Shown: positions 17,362 through 25,974, counted from the stretch's first letter. The stretch: 40,587 nucleotides of DNA from Sphingomonas mali NBRC 15500 (GCF_001598415.1 NZ_BCYX01000036.1:1-40587); one strand, 5' to 3'. Program-made: numbers and translations. Notes: generated by a model from the sequence alone, not told the origin.

Positions 17362-18687
17362 CTATCGCAGCCTCGGCAGTACCATCGTCACGCTAAGGCC
17401 CGGCGCTCTGCTGGCTACCACCGCCTCACCGCCGTGCGCGCTCGCCACCGCAGCGACCAGGCTGAGGCCGAGACCATTGCCTGGCGTCGTGCGGCTCGCC
17501 TCCGCGCGGAAAAAACGCTGCAGAATGGCATCGCGATCGGCCGGTGCCACGCCGGGGCCGTTGTCAGCAACCGACAGTCGTGCCCAGCGATCGTCGGCGT
17601 CGAGCATCATCCGGATCGCGGTACCCGGGGGCGTGTGCACGCTGGCGTTGTCGAGGAGATTGGCGATCGATTGCGCAAGCAGTTGGCGATCTCCAGATAC
17701 CGCGATGGCCGGTTCGATCAGCCAATCGAGCGTGCGGCCGCCGTCATGAATCGCTGGCAGGAACCCCTCGCCGACATCTTCGACAAGCGCCGATAGGTCG
17801 ATGCGCGAGAAGCCTTGATCCAGGCCGCCGCCCTCGACTTCGGTAATCCGCAGGATCGAGCCGAACAGCTTGAGCAGTTCGTCGGCAAGCTCAATCGCGC
17901 GCTGGGCGGCGCCGTCGTCATGACCCACGCGGTCGAGCTGATTGCGCAATCGCACCAGCGGGGTGCGCAGATCATGCGCCACGTCGCTCGACACCTGCTG
18001 CAAATTCTGCATCAGCCCGGCGATGCGGTCGAGCATTGCATTGATCGCGAGCGCGACCGCGTCAAATTCATCGTTGCGTGGCCCGACCGGCACGCGTTGA
18101 TCGGGATTGCCGGCAACGATCGCGCGCGCGGTGTCGCTGATCGCGCCGAGGCGGCGGCGCAGATATTGTCCGAACATCAACGCACCAGCAGCGCCGATTA
18201 CCACGATGACAGCGAACGCGACACCGAACAGCGTCAGAATGGTCCGGTCGATTGCCTCGATCGCTTCGGAATCGGCAGCGACGACGAGCCGGCCCCCGTC
18301 GGCCAGATCGACCGCTTGCGCACGGGCGACGTCCGGGCCTTCCTTTGGGTCGCGGAATACGATCATGCTGAAGCCTGGCGGCGGGCGTGGGGCATCGAGC
18401 GACCCGGCGACGCGTCGCCCGCTACGATCGAACAGCGCATAGCCGAAAGTGTCCGTCGCCGCTTTCGATGCCTCACGTTCACCGATTTCCTGCGCGATGT
18501 CTGCGGTTCCGCCCGACTCGCGCGACAGGTCGGCCGCTTCGACCGCGATCGCATGGTCGCGTTGCTGGCGAAATTCGGCATCGGCGGCGAAATATACTGC
18601 AATGCCCAGCAACAGGATCGCCGCGGCGAAAGCCGCGGCATAAGTGAAGGCGATGCGATAGGCGGCGCTCTTCAGCAGGCTAGCCAT
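17362..18687 (-). CDS. sensor histidine kinase (HK2)
   Basis: Membrane sensor kinase of 441 residues. It has a first helix at about 12-35, a periplasmic region of roughly 110 residues (RDHAIAVEAADLSRESGG onward), a second helix at 150-173, a HAMP linker starting QYLRRRLGAISDTARAI, a HisKA box with DVAHDLRTPLVRL and the phospho-accepting His at 238, and ATP-binding motifs NLLDNASVHTP, DNGPGV and GNGLGLSLV. The ATG start overlaps the regulator stop by 8 bases. It is a paralogue of the kinase at 31039: same N-terminus (SAAYR-AF), same His position and the same linker. Order of the operon: PepSY protein, regulator, kinase. Confidence 0.93.
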   Translation of the reverse strand: MASLLKSAAYRIAFTYAAAFAAAILLLGIAVYFAADAEFRQQRDHAIAVEAADLSRESGGTADIAQEIGEREASKAATDTFGYALFDRSGRRVAGSLDAPRPPPGFSMIVFRDPKEGPDVARAQAVDLADGGRLVVAADSEAIEAIDRTILTLFGVAFAVIVVIGAAGALMFGQYLRRRLGAISDTARAIVAGNPDQRVPVGPRNDEFDAVALAINAMLDRIAGLMQNLQQVSSDVAHDLRTPLVRLRNQLDRVGHDDGAAQRAIELADELLKLFGSILRITEVEGGGLDQGFSRIDLSALVEDVGEGFLPAIHDGGRTLDWLIEPAIAVSGDRQLLAQSIANLLDNASVHTPPGTAIRMMLDADDRWARLSVADNGPGVAPADRDAILQRFFRAEASRTTPGNGLGLSLVAAVASAHGGEAVVASRAPGLSVTMVLPRLR

Positions 18688-19357
18688 CGGCGCGCATTCG
18701 GTATCCGGCGCCGCGGATCGTCTCGATCGGGTCGTCGGCGAACCCCTCGCGCAGTTTCGAGCGCAGCCGGCTCAAATGACTTTCAACGATGTTGGTCTGC
18801 GGATCGAAATGAAATCCCCAGACGTGTTCGAGGAACATCGTCCGCGTCACGACGCGCCCGGCATTGCGCATCAGTAAATCGAGCAGGGCGAACTCGCGCG
18901 GCTGCAAATGAACTGGACGCCCGCCGCGGGTCACGTCGCGGCGCAGCACGTCAAGAACGATGTCGCCGACCGCCAGCCGCGTGATCACGTCGCTGATCGG
19001 CGGCCGGCGCAGCAACGCGTTGAGCCGTGCGGCGAGCTCGGCGAGTGCAAACGGCTTAACCAGATAATCGTCGGCCCCGGCATCGAGCCCGGCGACGCGA
19101 TCGGCGATGCCGCCCTTGGCGGTCAGCACCAGCACCGGTACGCGCACCGATGCGGCGCGTAGGCGGCGCAAGACGTCGAGGCCCTCGATCCCCGGGAGCA
19201 TGCGGTCGAGCACGATCGCATCGAAGGTCTCCGTTGCACCCAGGTGCAGCGCATTCTCCCCGCCGGCGACTCGAGTCACGACATGGCCAAGCTCGCCGAG
19301 CCCGCGCTCGATGAACGCGGCGGTCTCGGCATCGTCTTCGGCGAGGAGAATACGCAT
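18680..19357 (-). CDS. OmpR-family response regulator (RR2)
   Basis: Response regulator of 225 residues with intact receiver (E7-D8-D9, phospho-acceptor D51 in VLDRMLPG, K101 in DDYLVKPF) and a winged-helix effector domain (LQPREFALLDLLMRNAG, then QTNIVESHLSRLRSKL and GAGYRMRADG). It follows the PepSY gene by 9 bases and overlaps the kinase gene by 8. It is very similar to the regulator at 32465 across the whole length, including the LQPREF and DSH/ESH helix, so both may read related DNA sites; the shared promoter word in both divergent gaps fits that idea. Confidence 0.93.
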   Translation of the reverse strand: MRILLAEDDAETAAFIERGLGELGHVVTRVAGGENALHLGATETFDAIVLDRMLPGIEGLDVLRRLRAASVRVPVLVLTAKGGIADRVAGLDAGADDYLVKPFALAELAARLNALLRRPPISDVITRLAVGDIVLDVLRRDVTRGGRPVHLQPREFALLDLLMRNAGRVVTRTMFLEHVWGFHFDPQTNIVESHLSRLRSKLREGFADDPIETIRGAGYRMRADG

Positions 19358-19366
19358 GCGGTCGGA

Positions 19367-19651
19367 TCAATCCTTCGCGCCGGGCCGTTCGAAAGAATTC
19401 TCGACGATCGCGCCGGTCATCGCATCGACTCCGATCTCGTGGATACGCGGTCCTTGCGCGATGTCGAATGAATAGCGCCAGCCATGCCCTTCATATTCAT
19501 ACTCTGCGTCCTTGACCCGGCCGGGCGCGATCTTGAGCGCGATCGCGCGGGCCTGCGCCATGCTGAGCTTGGGCGCGGCCTTGCGGGCAGCCGCGGCCGG
19601 GTTGACTGTTGCGACCAGCGCAATCGCTGCAATGAGGGCGAGGTTCTTCAT
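19367..19651 (-). CDS. secreted PepSY-domain protein
   Basis: Small periplasmic protein of 94 residues: a signal peptide (LALIAAIALVATVNPAAAA) followed by one PepSY domain (LSMAQARAIALKIAPGRVKDA, then GWRYSFDI, then IHEIGVDAMTGAIVE). The start at 19651 has AGGAG seven bases in front; the longer open frame upstream is not coding. PepSY proteins are thought to inhibit proteases or to bind cations, and are often encoded beside two-component systems. Here it is the first gene of the operon with the regulator and kinase at 18680 and 17362, so it may feed back on the sensor. Module C has no such gene. Confidence 0.88.
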   Translation of the reverse strand: MKNLALIAAIALVATVNPAAAARKAAPKLSMAQARAIALKIAPGRVKDAEYEYEGHGWRYSFDIAQGPRIHEIGVDAMTGAIVENSFERPGAKD

Positions 19652-19737
19652 GTCGTTACTCCTAACTCGCGGCCGACAATGGCCGCCACCGCTCCTTACC
19701 ATTCTATAGATTGAGCGGCCGTGGCGGCAGATGTCGG

Positions 19738-19749
19738 TTTTCCCAATGT
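19738..19749 (+). promoter_or_regulatory. TTTTCCCAATGT word, divergent gap of module B, copy 1
   Basis: Exact copy of the word also found at 5848. It is 87 bases upstream of the PepSY gene start (19651, minus strand) in the divergent gap that also serves the propeller gene on the plus strand. A second copy follows 57 bases later. Confidence 0.45.
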
Positions 19750-19794
19750 GCGTTAACGCCGATGGCGTCGCAGGCCGGAACGGGGCTAATTGTC

Positions 19795-19806
19795 TTTTCC
19801 CAATCT
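19795..19806 (+). promoter_or_regulatory. TTTTCCCAATCT word, divergent gap of module B, copy 2
   Basis: One mismatch from the 12-base word (C for G at position 11), 82 bases upstream of the ATG at 19888 of the propeller gene. The distance resembles that seen for the efflux and module C copies (about 76-94 bases). Confidence 0.4.
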
Positions 19807-19887
19807 CTTCGGAAAAGAGCAGCGAGCGCGCGACAAGTGCTTGGTTCGCGCGGTATTGCACGGCTCATTCTGGCGCGAGGTTGCTGT

Positions 19888-20900
19888 ATGAAGATGTATT
19901 TCCTGGTCTGGCCAGCCTTTTGCTGGCGAGTGCTGCGCCGGCAGCGCCCGCCGCGAATTATGTCCTGGCGCACAGCGTCGCGCTCGGCGCGCCCGACCGC
20001 TGGGACTATGTCGTGTTCAGCGCGGACACTGGCCAAGTCTATGTCGCGCACGGCGACCGCGTTACCGTGGTCGACGCGGCGGCGGGAAATATCGTGGGGG
20101 AAGTCAGCGGGATGCCGGGTGGGACCCACGGCGTGGCGATTTCGATCGCGACCGGCCAAGGCTTCACCGACGACGGCGAGGCGGCCCAAGCCGTGGCGTT
20201 CGACCTCAAATCACTCAAGGTCACGCGCCGCATCGCGGCTGCCGACGATGCCGATGGCATGGTATTGGATAAAGCGACCGGCCATGTCTTCGTGGTCGAT
20301 GGCGATCCGGGAACGATCAGCGTGATCGATGCCAGGAGCGGTGCTCCGATCGCGACGATCGCCGCCGGCGAAAAGGTCGAATACATCGCCTCCGACGACA
20401 AGGGATCGGTCTATGCCGCCGGTGAAGAGAAGGGCGATCTGCTCAAGGTCGACTCGCGTTCCAATACCGTCGTCGCGCGCTGGGCTACGCCGGGTTGTGA
20501 CAAGCCGCACGGCCTCGCGCTGGACAGCGCTAATGGGCGGGTCTTCATGGGCTGCGTCAATGCGACAATGATGGTCGTCGATATCCGGACAGGCCAAGTC
20601 GTTACGAAACTGCCCATCGGCCTGGGCAGCGACGCGGTGGCGTTCGACTCCAAACGCAAACGCGTGTTCAGTTCGAACGGGCGAGATGGCACAATTTCGG
20701 TCTATCAGCAGGTTTCGCCTGACCGCTATCGGGCGATGGCACCGATCGCGACCGCAGTCAGCGCGCGAACGATGGCGGTCGATCCGGCGAGCGGCCGGCT
20801 GTTCGTCGCCGCTGCCGATACCGACCCCCCGGCAGCATCAGGCGGCCGTCCTCGTGTCCGGCCCGGGACGCTCAAGCTGTTAATGTTCGACCCGCGCTGA
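19888..20900 (+). CDS. YncE-like beta-propeller (P3) with probable frameshift in the signal peptide
   Basis: Propeller protein of the same group as P1 and P4: WDYVVFSADTGQVYVAHGD, then blade repeats, a C-x18-C pair (PGCDKP ... MGCVN) and a PGTLKLL ending. The reading frame of the propeller runs unbroken to 20900 but has no good start. The best start, ATG 19888, with GCGAGG in front, is in another frame and encodes MKMYFLV. After base 19908 the propeller frame continues with a hydrophobic, Ala-rich run (ASLLLASAAPAAPAA). Restoring one base near 19909 would give a perfect signal peptide. So either this gene has a one-base deletion or the sequence has an error. As written, secreted product would not be made efficiently. 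Divergent from the PepSY/two-component operon; followed by a broken TonB receptor. Confidence 0.8.
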
Positions 20901-20907
20901 AACGCAA

Positions 20908-20919
20908 ACATTGGGAAAT
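20908..20919 (-). promoter_or_regulatory. ATTTCCCAATGT word, reverse orientation, behind P3
   Basis: Reverse-strand copy of the shared word with one mismatch at position 1, eight bases after the propeller stop codon and 14 bases before the ATG of the broken TonB-receptor remnant. With the copy at 19738 it forms an imperfect inverted repeat around the propeller gene (both continue into GCGTT). Confidence 0.4.
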
Positions 20920-20932
20920 CACCGAGCGCCTG

Positions 20933-21279
20933 ATGCCCGTTTTGCCGGGCAGCGTCGCCTGTATCCTGAGTACCGCGCAGGCATTCGCTACGGGCTCCCG
21001 GTTACCCCCCGCGCAGCCAATTGCCGATCCTTTGGTGACGAATTCGGCGGACCAGACCAAGCCTCCCCAGCACGCATTGCCGAAGACTCGGACATCATCG
21101 TGACAGCGACCAAGGCCAACTAGCTCGCGCTGGTCTCCGCCTCGCTCCAGCCGACGCAGCCGCAATCGGCCATTTCTCCCTCGTTCATCGGGGATTCGCT
21201 GTCCGCGACCGCGAAAGCAAATGTCTTCATTGTCGAGGATGCTTCTCCCCTCGTTGCCCTGGCGCCGGTTATCGGTTGA
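20933..21279 (+). pseudogene. remnant of a TonB-dependent receptor N-terminus
   Basis: An ATG at 20933 opens a frame with a signal-like N-terminus (VACILSTAQAFATG), which ends at a TGA at 21101. In the next frame the same stretch encodes EDSDIIVTATKAN at 21082-21120, a typical TonB box of an outer-membrane receptor, closed at once by TAG 21121. Beyond the stop that frame stays open to 21277 with QPQSAISPSFIGD, similar to the beginning of a receptor plug domain. So at least one frameshift and one stop, and the barrel is missing: the sequence runs straight into the 3' end of the opposite-strand receptor at 21288. In module C an intact receptor occupies the equivalent place after the propeller, which supports reading this as a decayed partner. 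Confidence 0.6.
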
Positions 21280-21287
21280 CTGTTGGC

Positions 21288-23705
21288 CTACCAGCCGAAC
21301 GCGATGCCAAGCCGCGCATTGCGCGGGCGCAATGGCGTCGTCTGGTCGCGATAGGTCAGGGAAAATGGGTTGCCATAAGCGAAGCGACTGGCCTTGCTGT
21401 TGGTCAGATTATCGACCGCAAGGTCGATGCGCAGGCCGCCGCGACGTACACCGGCCGACAGTCCCAGCAGCCAGTAATTTCCCTGGCTCACGTCGAGGAG
21501 ATCGCCCGTGCCGAGAACGGACCGGCCGACATAATCGGCGTTGAATCCGATCCAGGGCGCAACGCCGCGCATGGTCCATTCGTAGGACAAGCCCCAATGC
21601 CCGGCAAATGGTGGGGTTTCCGGCAGGCGGCGGTTGTTGTCGGTCGATAGATCAGCGATGGGGCCAGAGACTTCGTTGTCGGTGAACAGGAACGACGCCT
21701 CGGCATGCAGGCCGGCGATCGGTACCCAGTCGAGCGCGCCCTCGGCTGCTTCGATCCGGGCGTCTCCGATATTATCGGTATAAGGCTGGCCGCGGCGGTT
21801 GATCAGGTCGGCTTGGATATTGCTCCAATACGCGGCCGAAACGCTGCCCGAAAAGGCAAGGCCGGTCGCGCCGTCGCGGAGCTTGCGTATTCCGATTTCG
21901 CCGACGGTAATGGTGTCGGAGCGGTAGTCGGCCACCCTGCCCATGCCCGCGGCGACGGCCAATCCGCCCGTCCGGTATCCGGTCTGGAACCGCGTGAACA
22001 ATGCGAGGTGCGGAGCGACTTGCCACGAAAAGGCCAGTGTCGGGTCCAGTCGCCGGCTCAGTCGGCCTTTTACGAACTTCGCCGATCGCGGTGTGGCTGA
22101 AGGATCGCCGTCGGTTCGGGCCATCGTGGCTCGCCCCCCCGCTGTGACCGAAAGGCCCGGCAGCAGCGCAAGCGTCGCTTCGCCGAAGGCCGAGGCGGCC
22201 TTGGTGACGTTGGTCACGCCGATGATCTCCAACGGATTCCCCGGCGAGCCGGCGGCGCGCGACAATATGTCCTGGTCCCTGACCAGGGTGAACCCGGCGA
22301 CCCAGGAATTGCCGTTCGGCAGCGACCGCGACAGGCGCGCCTCTTGGCTCAACAGCCATTTGTCGCGATTCGCGGTATAGATGACCGGCGGAGACGTCGA
22401 CCCTGGCGGGCGCCGCGGCGTGGCGTCGAACTGGTCGGTCGATCGATAACCGACGATCCCTGTCGCCGAAAAGAACCGCAGCCCGCTGTCCCAATCCTTG
22501 GTGACGGTCACGCGACCGAATAGCAGTCGGTTGTCGAAGGACTGGGCGATACGCGAGCGCCTCGTCAATGGCCCCTCAGCGGTTTCCGCATATTGGCCGT
22601 CGCGCGTGTCGATCCATTGGCCAGCCCCGCTTGCCTCCAGCTGCCAGCCATCGGCCGCGTCGATCCGCAGCGCCAGCCTTCCTCCAAAGGTGTCGCCCTG
22701 ATTGACGTTCCTTAGGCCGCGCCCGACATCGTCGAGATAGCCGCCCTCATGCACGTCATAGGCGACCGCGCGGATCCCGAGCCGATCCTTCAGGACCGGC
22801 AGGTTGACCATGCCGGCGACATCGAAACCGGTGCTTCCTCCCTGGGTCGCGGTGACGCCGCCCGACACCGCGCCCGCCACGGCAGACAGATCGACGGGAT
22901 TGGACGTCAGCCGGATCACGCCCCCGATCGCGCCGGAACCGTAAAGCGTGCCCTGCGCGCCCTCCAATATTTCGATCCGGCGCATATCGTATAGCCGCAG
23001 ACCGGGATCGGGTCCGGAATAGGTCAATTGCACATCGTCGAGATAGATGCTGGTCGGCGATTGGGTGGTGCCGCTGAAGCTGCTGTCGGCGATGCCGCGG
23101 ATGAACACCTTGTTGCGTCCGGCGCCCAGTTGCGTGCTTTGCAGGATGGGGGTGCCGGGCGCGAGATCGGTGATCGTTCCTGCTGCCGCTGGCGGCGATT
23201 GCTGCGCATCGATCACCATCAGGCTCCCGGGATAACGCAACAGCGACACGCGCTGCTTGCTGGCGGTCACGACAATGTCGGGCTCGCGAGGGGAGGGCGG
23301 CGGCGTCGCGATCGGTTTCGCTTTGCGCGGTGCCGCGCGAACGGGCGCCCGCACGACGCGATAGCCGCGGGCCACCGCGATCGCGCGATAACCGGTATCG
23401 GAGAGGAGACGGTCGAGCGCCTTGCGCACTGACATACTTCCCAGGACTGGTCCGGTACGGACCGTTCGCAGCCCTGCTTCGGTGCTGGTGATCTCTACTC
23501 CCGCCTCACGGGCGAGAGTCATCAAGGCGATGTCGAGCGTCGTCGGGGGGATCGAAATCGCGGTGTCACGGGCTAGCGCCGTTCGTGGCAAGCAAGCCGC
23601 TAGTAAAAACAGGAATGCTGCGAGGCCGAAGCCGGGCCGGCTGCGTAGGCGCGCGTTAGCGCGGGGCCGATGCCCCGTCGGACAGGATCCATCGCTCGCC
23701 GTCAC
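21288..23705 (-). CDS. FecA-type TonB-dependent receptor with STN signalling domain
   Basis: Outer-membrane receptor of 805 residues with an N-terminal extension typical of transducers. After the signal peptide (LAAFLFLLAACLPRTALA) comes a secretin/TonB short N-terminal (STN) domain at about 48-120 (PPTTLDIALMTLAREAGV ... LDRLLSDTGYRAIAV), a Pro/Lys-rich linker, TonB box DIVVTASK (143-150), plug (GAGRNKVFIRGI, LYGSGAIGGVIRL) and barrel ending in LGIAFGW. The STN domain usually contacts a FecR-type regulator, and one is encoded immediately upstream. The start is a GTG at 23705 that overlaps the FecR gene by 50 bases; a slightly later start cannot be excluded. Probable substrate is a ferric siderophore or ferric chelate, from family knowledge only. 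Confidence 0.92.
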   Translation of the reverse strand: MTASDGSCPTGHRPRANARLRSRPGFGLAAFLFLLAACLPRTALARDTAISIPPTTLDIALMTLAREAGVEITSTEAGLRTVRTGPVLGSMSVRKALDRLLSDTGYRAIAVARGYRVVRAPVRAAPRKAKPIATPPPSPREPDIVVTASKQRVSLLRYPGSLMVIDAQQSPPAAAGTITDLAPGTPILQSTQLGAGRNKVFIRGIADSSFSGTTQSPTSIYLDDVQLTYSGPDPGLRLYDMRRIEILEGAQGTLYGSGAIGGVIRLTSNPVDLSAVAGAVSGGVTATQGGSTGFDVAGMVNLPVLKDRLGIRAVAYDVHEGGYLDDVGRGLRNVNQGDTFGGRLALRIDAADGWQLEASGAGQWIDTRDGQYAETAEGPLTRRSRIAQSFDNRLLFGRVTVTKDWDSGLRFFSATGIVGYRSTDQFDATPRRPPGSTSPPVIYTANRDKWLLSQEARLSRSLPNGNSWVAGFTLVRDQDILSRAAGSPGNPLEIIGVTNVTKAASAFGEATLALLPGLSVTAGGRATMARTDGDPSATPRSAKFVKGRLSRRLDPTLAFSWQVAPHLALFTRFQTGYRTGGLAVAAGMGRVADYRSDTITVGEIGIRKLRDGATGLAFSGSVSAAYWSNIQADLINRRGQPYTDNIGDARIEAAEGALDWVPIAGLHAEASFLFTDNEVSGPIADLSTDNNRRLPETPPFAGHWGLSYEWTMRGVAPWIGFNADYVGRSVLGTGDLLDVSQGNYWLLGLSAGVRRGGLRIDLAVDNLTNSKASRFAYGNPFSLTYRDQTTPLRPRNARLGIAFGW

Positions 23706-24627
23706 GCCGCCACGTCGCCCCGATCATTTCCGCCAGATGCGGGACATCCCGATCGGCGACCCCAGTGAAGCGGACCATGCCGGTGAAGGGGCGTTCGGAC
23801 AAGCCGGAGTCCAGGTCCAGCTTGAACCCATATAGCCGTTTGAGCGCCGCGATAACGTCGCCGACCTTTTTATTGTCGAAGCTCAACGTGCCGGTCCGCC
23901 AGCCGCCGACCAGATTGGGCGCGATCTTCGAGGCGATGACATCACGCCCGTCGTCGCGCACCGCCAGCGCGTCGCCGGCGCCAAGCCTCCGCGCCTTGCT
24001 GCCGGGCTGGAACAGCACCGATCCCTCGGCCACGGCGATCGTCAGGCCCTTGCCGTCGCGGGCGACGTTGAAGACGGTCCCGAGATCGCGGATCGTCATG
24101 GAGCCGACGGTCATCGTGAAGGGGTGCGCGGCGTCGTGGCTGACATGGAACAGCGCTTCGCCATGATCGAGCGTTGCGACGCGTGGATTGGCGCGATCGA
24201 GGCGCAGCACCGTCCCGCCGCTCAATTCGATGCTGGTGCCCGGTTGCAGCGCAACCGTGCGGCGCTCGCCGGCCCTGGTCGCCACGACATAAAGCGAGGA
24301 ACGCGGCGCGATCAGCGACGGCGCCAGCATCGCGACGCCCATCGCGGCTGCCGCCGTGCCGGCGATCAACCACGACCAGCGAAGGCGGCCAGGGCTGTTG
24401 TCGTTGCCGGCGGCCGGCATGGGCGCGGGGAAATGCTTCCCATCGATCAGGCGATCGTCCTTTGCGATCGCGTCATAGGCCGTGGCGTGCGCCGGGCTCG
24501 CTTCAAGCCAGGCGATGAAATCGGCCCAGCCATGCTCGTCGGCATCGGCCAGGCGAACATGCCAGCCGATTGCCTGATCGATGATATCCGACTGTTCAGC
24601 GTGCACGGTCCGTGCCCCTTTCCCCAT
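23656..24627 (-). CDS. FecR-family anti-sigma factor / transmembrane regulator
   Basis: Inner-membrane regulator that controls the cognate ECF sigma factor in response to the outer-membrane receptor. The N-terminal cytoplasmic part is a DUF4880-type segment (IDQAIGWHVRLADADEHGWADF, then AHATAYDAI). One membrane helix follows (LIAGTAAAAMGVAMLAPSL). The periplasmic FecR domain has the usual run GERRTVALQPGTSIELSGGT, HGEALFHVSHD, PFTMTVGSM-I-DLGTVFNV and AVAEGSVLF, and a C-terminal STN-contacting region. I chose ATG 24627, which overlaps the sigma gene by 32 bases; a GTG near 24606 is possible. About 323 residues, the usual length. Confidence 0.92.
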   Translation of the reverse strand: MGKGARTVHAEQSDIIDQAIGWHVRLADADEHGWADFIAWLEASPAHATAYDAIAKDDRLIDGKHFPAPMPAAGNDNSPGRLRWSWLIAGTAAAAMGVAMLAPSLIAPRSSLYVVATRAGERRTVALQPGTSIELSGGTVLRLDRANPRVATLDHGEALFHVSHDAAHPFTMTVGSMTIRDLGTVFNVARDGKGLTIAVAEGSVLFQPGSKARRLGAGDALAVRDDGRDVIASKIAPNLVGGWRTGTLSFDNKKVGDVIAALKRLYGFKLDLDSGLSERPFTGMVRFTGVADRDVPHLAEMIGATWRRDGERWILSDGASAPR

Positions 24628-25153
24628 GCTGACGACGCGCCGCTTCGGAATCCTCAGCAAATCGGTTGAGCCGATCGTGAATTTTGCGATATGCGCGCTG
24701 CAACAGCTTTTCGACGCCGCTGATACTGATCCCGAGATGCTCGGCGATCGCGCGTTGTGACTGCTCCTCCAGCCGGAACATGCGCAAAGCGATCGCCATA
24801 CGCTCGGGCATGTCGGCAATGGCACCTTCGACCTGTTGCCATTGGTGCTGCGCCATCAGCCTCCGTTCGGCATCGGGCAGTTCGTCGGCGTGCGGCTGGC
24901 TGTCGACCCAGACGGCATCGCGCGCGCCGCGGCGGCCGGTCGCGATCCGGCGATCGGTCGCGAGATTGGCCGCGATGCGGTAGAGGAATGCCGCCGGCTG
25001 GGCGACCGGCTGATCGGTAAGCCGGTCGATCCGCAGCCACATGTCCTGGAGCACATCCTCGGCATCCTCGCGATTGCCGAGCCGCGCGACCAGCAGACGG
25101 AGCAGCGTCGGACGTTGCGCAAGGAAAATGGCCTTGAGACCGCCGTCTGCCAC
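24596..25153 (-). CDS. FecI-family ECF sigma factor
   Basis: Extracytoplasmic-function sigma factor, about 185 residues from the GTG at 25153, which has GAGG 11 bases in front; upstream codons in the open frame do not look coding. Region 2 is RLGNREDAEDVLQDMWLRIDRL and region 4 is MAIALRMFRLEEQSQRAIAE followed by LGISISGVEKLLQRAYRKI, the FecI pattern. It overlaps FecR, and the FecA-type receptor follows, so the three genes form a complete surface-signalling cassette for iron-type uptake. It starts 17 bases after the stop of a sugar-deacetylase gene, which is unusual for a FecI gene; an independent promoter inside that gene is possible. Confidence 0.88.
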   Translation of the reverse strand: MADGGLKAIFLAQRPTLLRLLVARLGNREDAEDVLQDMWLRIDRLTDQPVAQPAAFLYRIAANLATDRRIATGRRGARDAVWVDSQPHADELPDAERRLMAQHQWQQVEGAIADMPERMAIALRMFRLEEQSQRAIAEHLGISISGVEKLLQRAYRKIHDRLNRFAEDSEAARRQHGERGTDRAR

Positions 25154-25170
25154 TGTCGTCGCGTCCTCGG

Positions 25171-25974
25171 TCAGGCAGGGAACGCCAGACCTCCAATCGC
25201 CGCCATGTCGGCGATCGACCAATTGCGCAAGGCTTCGGCTTCGCGCGACCTCGCCGCGGCGATCGCATCGCCGGGTCGCGAGCCCGCGCCGGGGTGGCAC
25301 ATCACCAGATGTATTCCGCCTGGCTTGCGCAGGAAGCGGGGGAAGAGGGTCCGATAGTCGCCGGCAAAGTCATAATGACCGGCAAAGCTGTCATTGGTGG
25401 CAAGCCCGGCCGCGGCCGCGGCGCGGCGCAGCCCGCGCGAATGCCAGGCGCTGCCGATCGCCTTGCCGGCAAAGGGGCGCGCCAGCATCGCCGTCAACCG
25501 GTCGGTGCAATCGCGGATCCATGCCCCGGGCGCCCGCAACGCGGTTTCCGCCAGGACGATATCGCGGATGCCTGGAAGCGCATGCGCGTGCTGATGGCCG
25601 TCGACAAAGGCCGGCGGCCGGCCGAGCGCGGCGATGAAGGCATCGAACTGTGCCGCGATCTCCGCCGCCGCCTCGTCGAGCGGTATCCGGCCGCGCGCCG
25701 CCATCCGACCGAGCGGGTTGATCGCCGGCAACCGGCCGGCGGGCGCCAGCCGCGGTATCCGTGTCAGCGGAACCTCCTCGGTCAGCGTCAAATGCAGGCC
25801 GATCTGGACATGGTCGGGCAGCCCATCGAGCAGCGCGCTGTCGGTGGTCCAACCGGGCATCACCGCCATGCAGCTGATGGCGTTGATCTTTCCTGTCGAT
25901 GCAAGGCCGGCAATCGTCTCGCTGACACCGCGCGAAAATGCGAAATCGTCAGAACACAGGATGAGGCGAGGCAA
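25171..25974 (-). CDS. ChbG/HpnK (YdjC-like) family deacetylase
   Basis: Metal-dependent carbohydrate deacetylase of the YdjC/ChbG/HpnK family, about 267 residues. The metal-binding pattern is intact: D9-D10 in ILCSDDFAFSRG, H61 in IGLHLTLTEE, DGHQHAH (125-131) and a C-terminal HLVMCHPG. HpnK members deacetylate glucosaminyl hopanoids and ChbG acts on chito-oligosaccharides. The neighbouring glycosyltransferase makes a lipid- or hopanoid-linked sugar substrate plausible, but specificity cannot be read. The start is a TTG at 25974 with AAGGA seven bases in front, inside the last 26 bases of the glycosyltransferase gene; the longer open frame before it is the shadow of that gene. Confidence 0.85.
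   Translation of the reverse strand: MPRLILCSDDFAFSRGVSETIAGLASTGKINAISCMAVMPGWTTDSALLDGLPDHVQIGLHLTLTEEVPLTRIPRLAPAGRLPAINPLGRMAARGRIPLDEAAAEIAAQFDAFIAALGRPPAFVDGHQHAHALPGIRDIVLAETALRAPGAWIRDCTDRLTAMLARPFAGKAIGSAWHSRGLRRAAAAAGLATNDSFAGHYDFAGDYRTLFPRFLRKPGGIHLVMCHPGAGSRPGDAIAAARSREAEALRNWSIADMAAIGGLAFPA

Noticed and set aside
19888..19935. Programmed frameshift as explanation for the P3 signal peptide
   Set aside because: No slippery run or downstream stem is obvious; a one-base deletion is simpler.
21211..21276. NVFIVEDASPLVAL near the end of the receptor remnant resembles the first strand of a response-regulator receiver domain
   Set aside because: The match is about ten residues, with no further receiver motifs before the stop at 21277.
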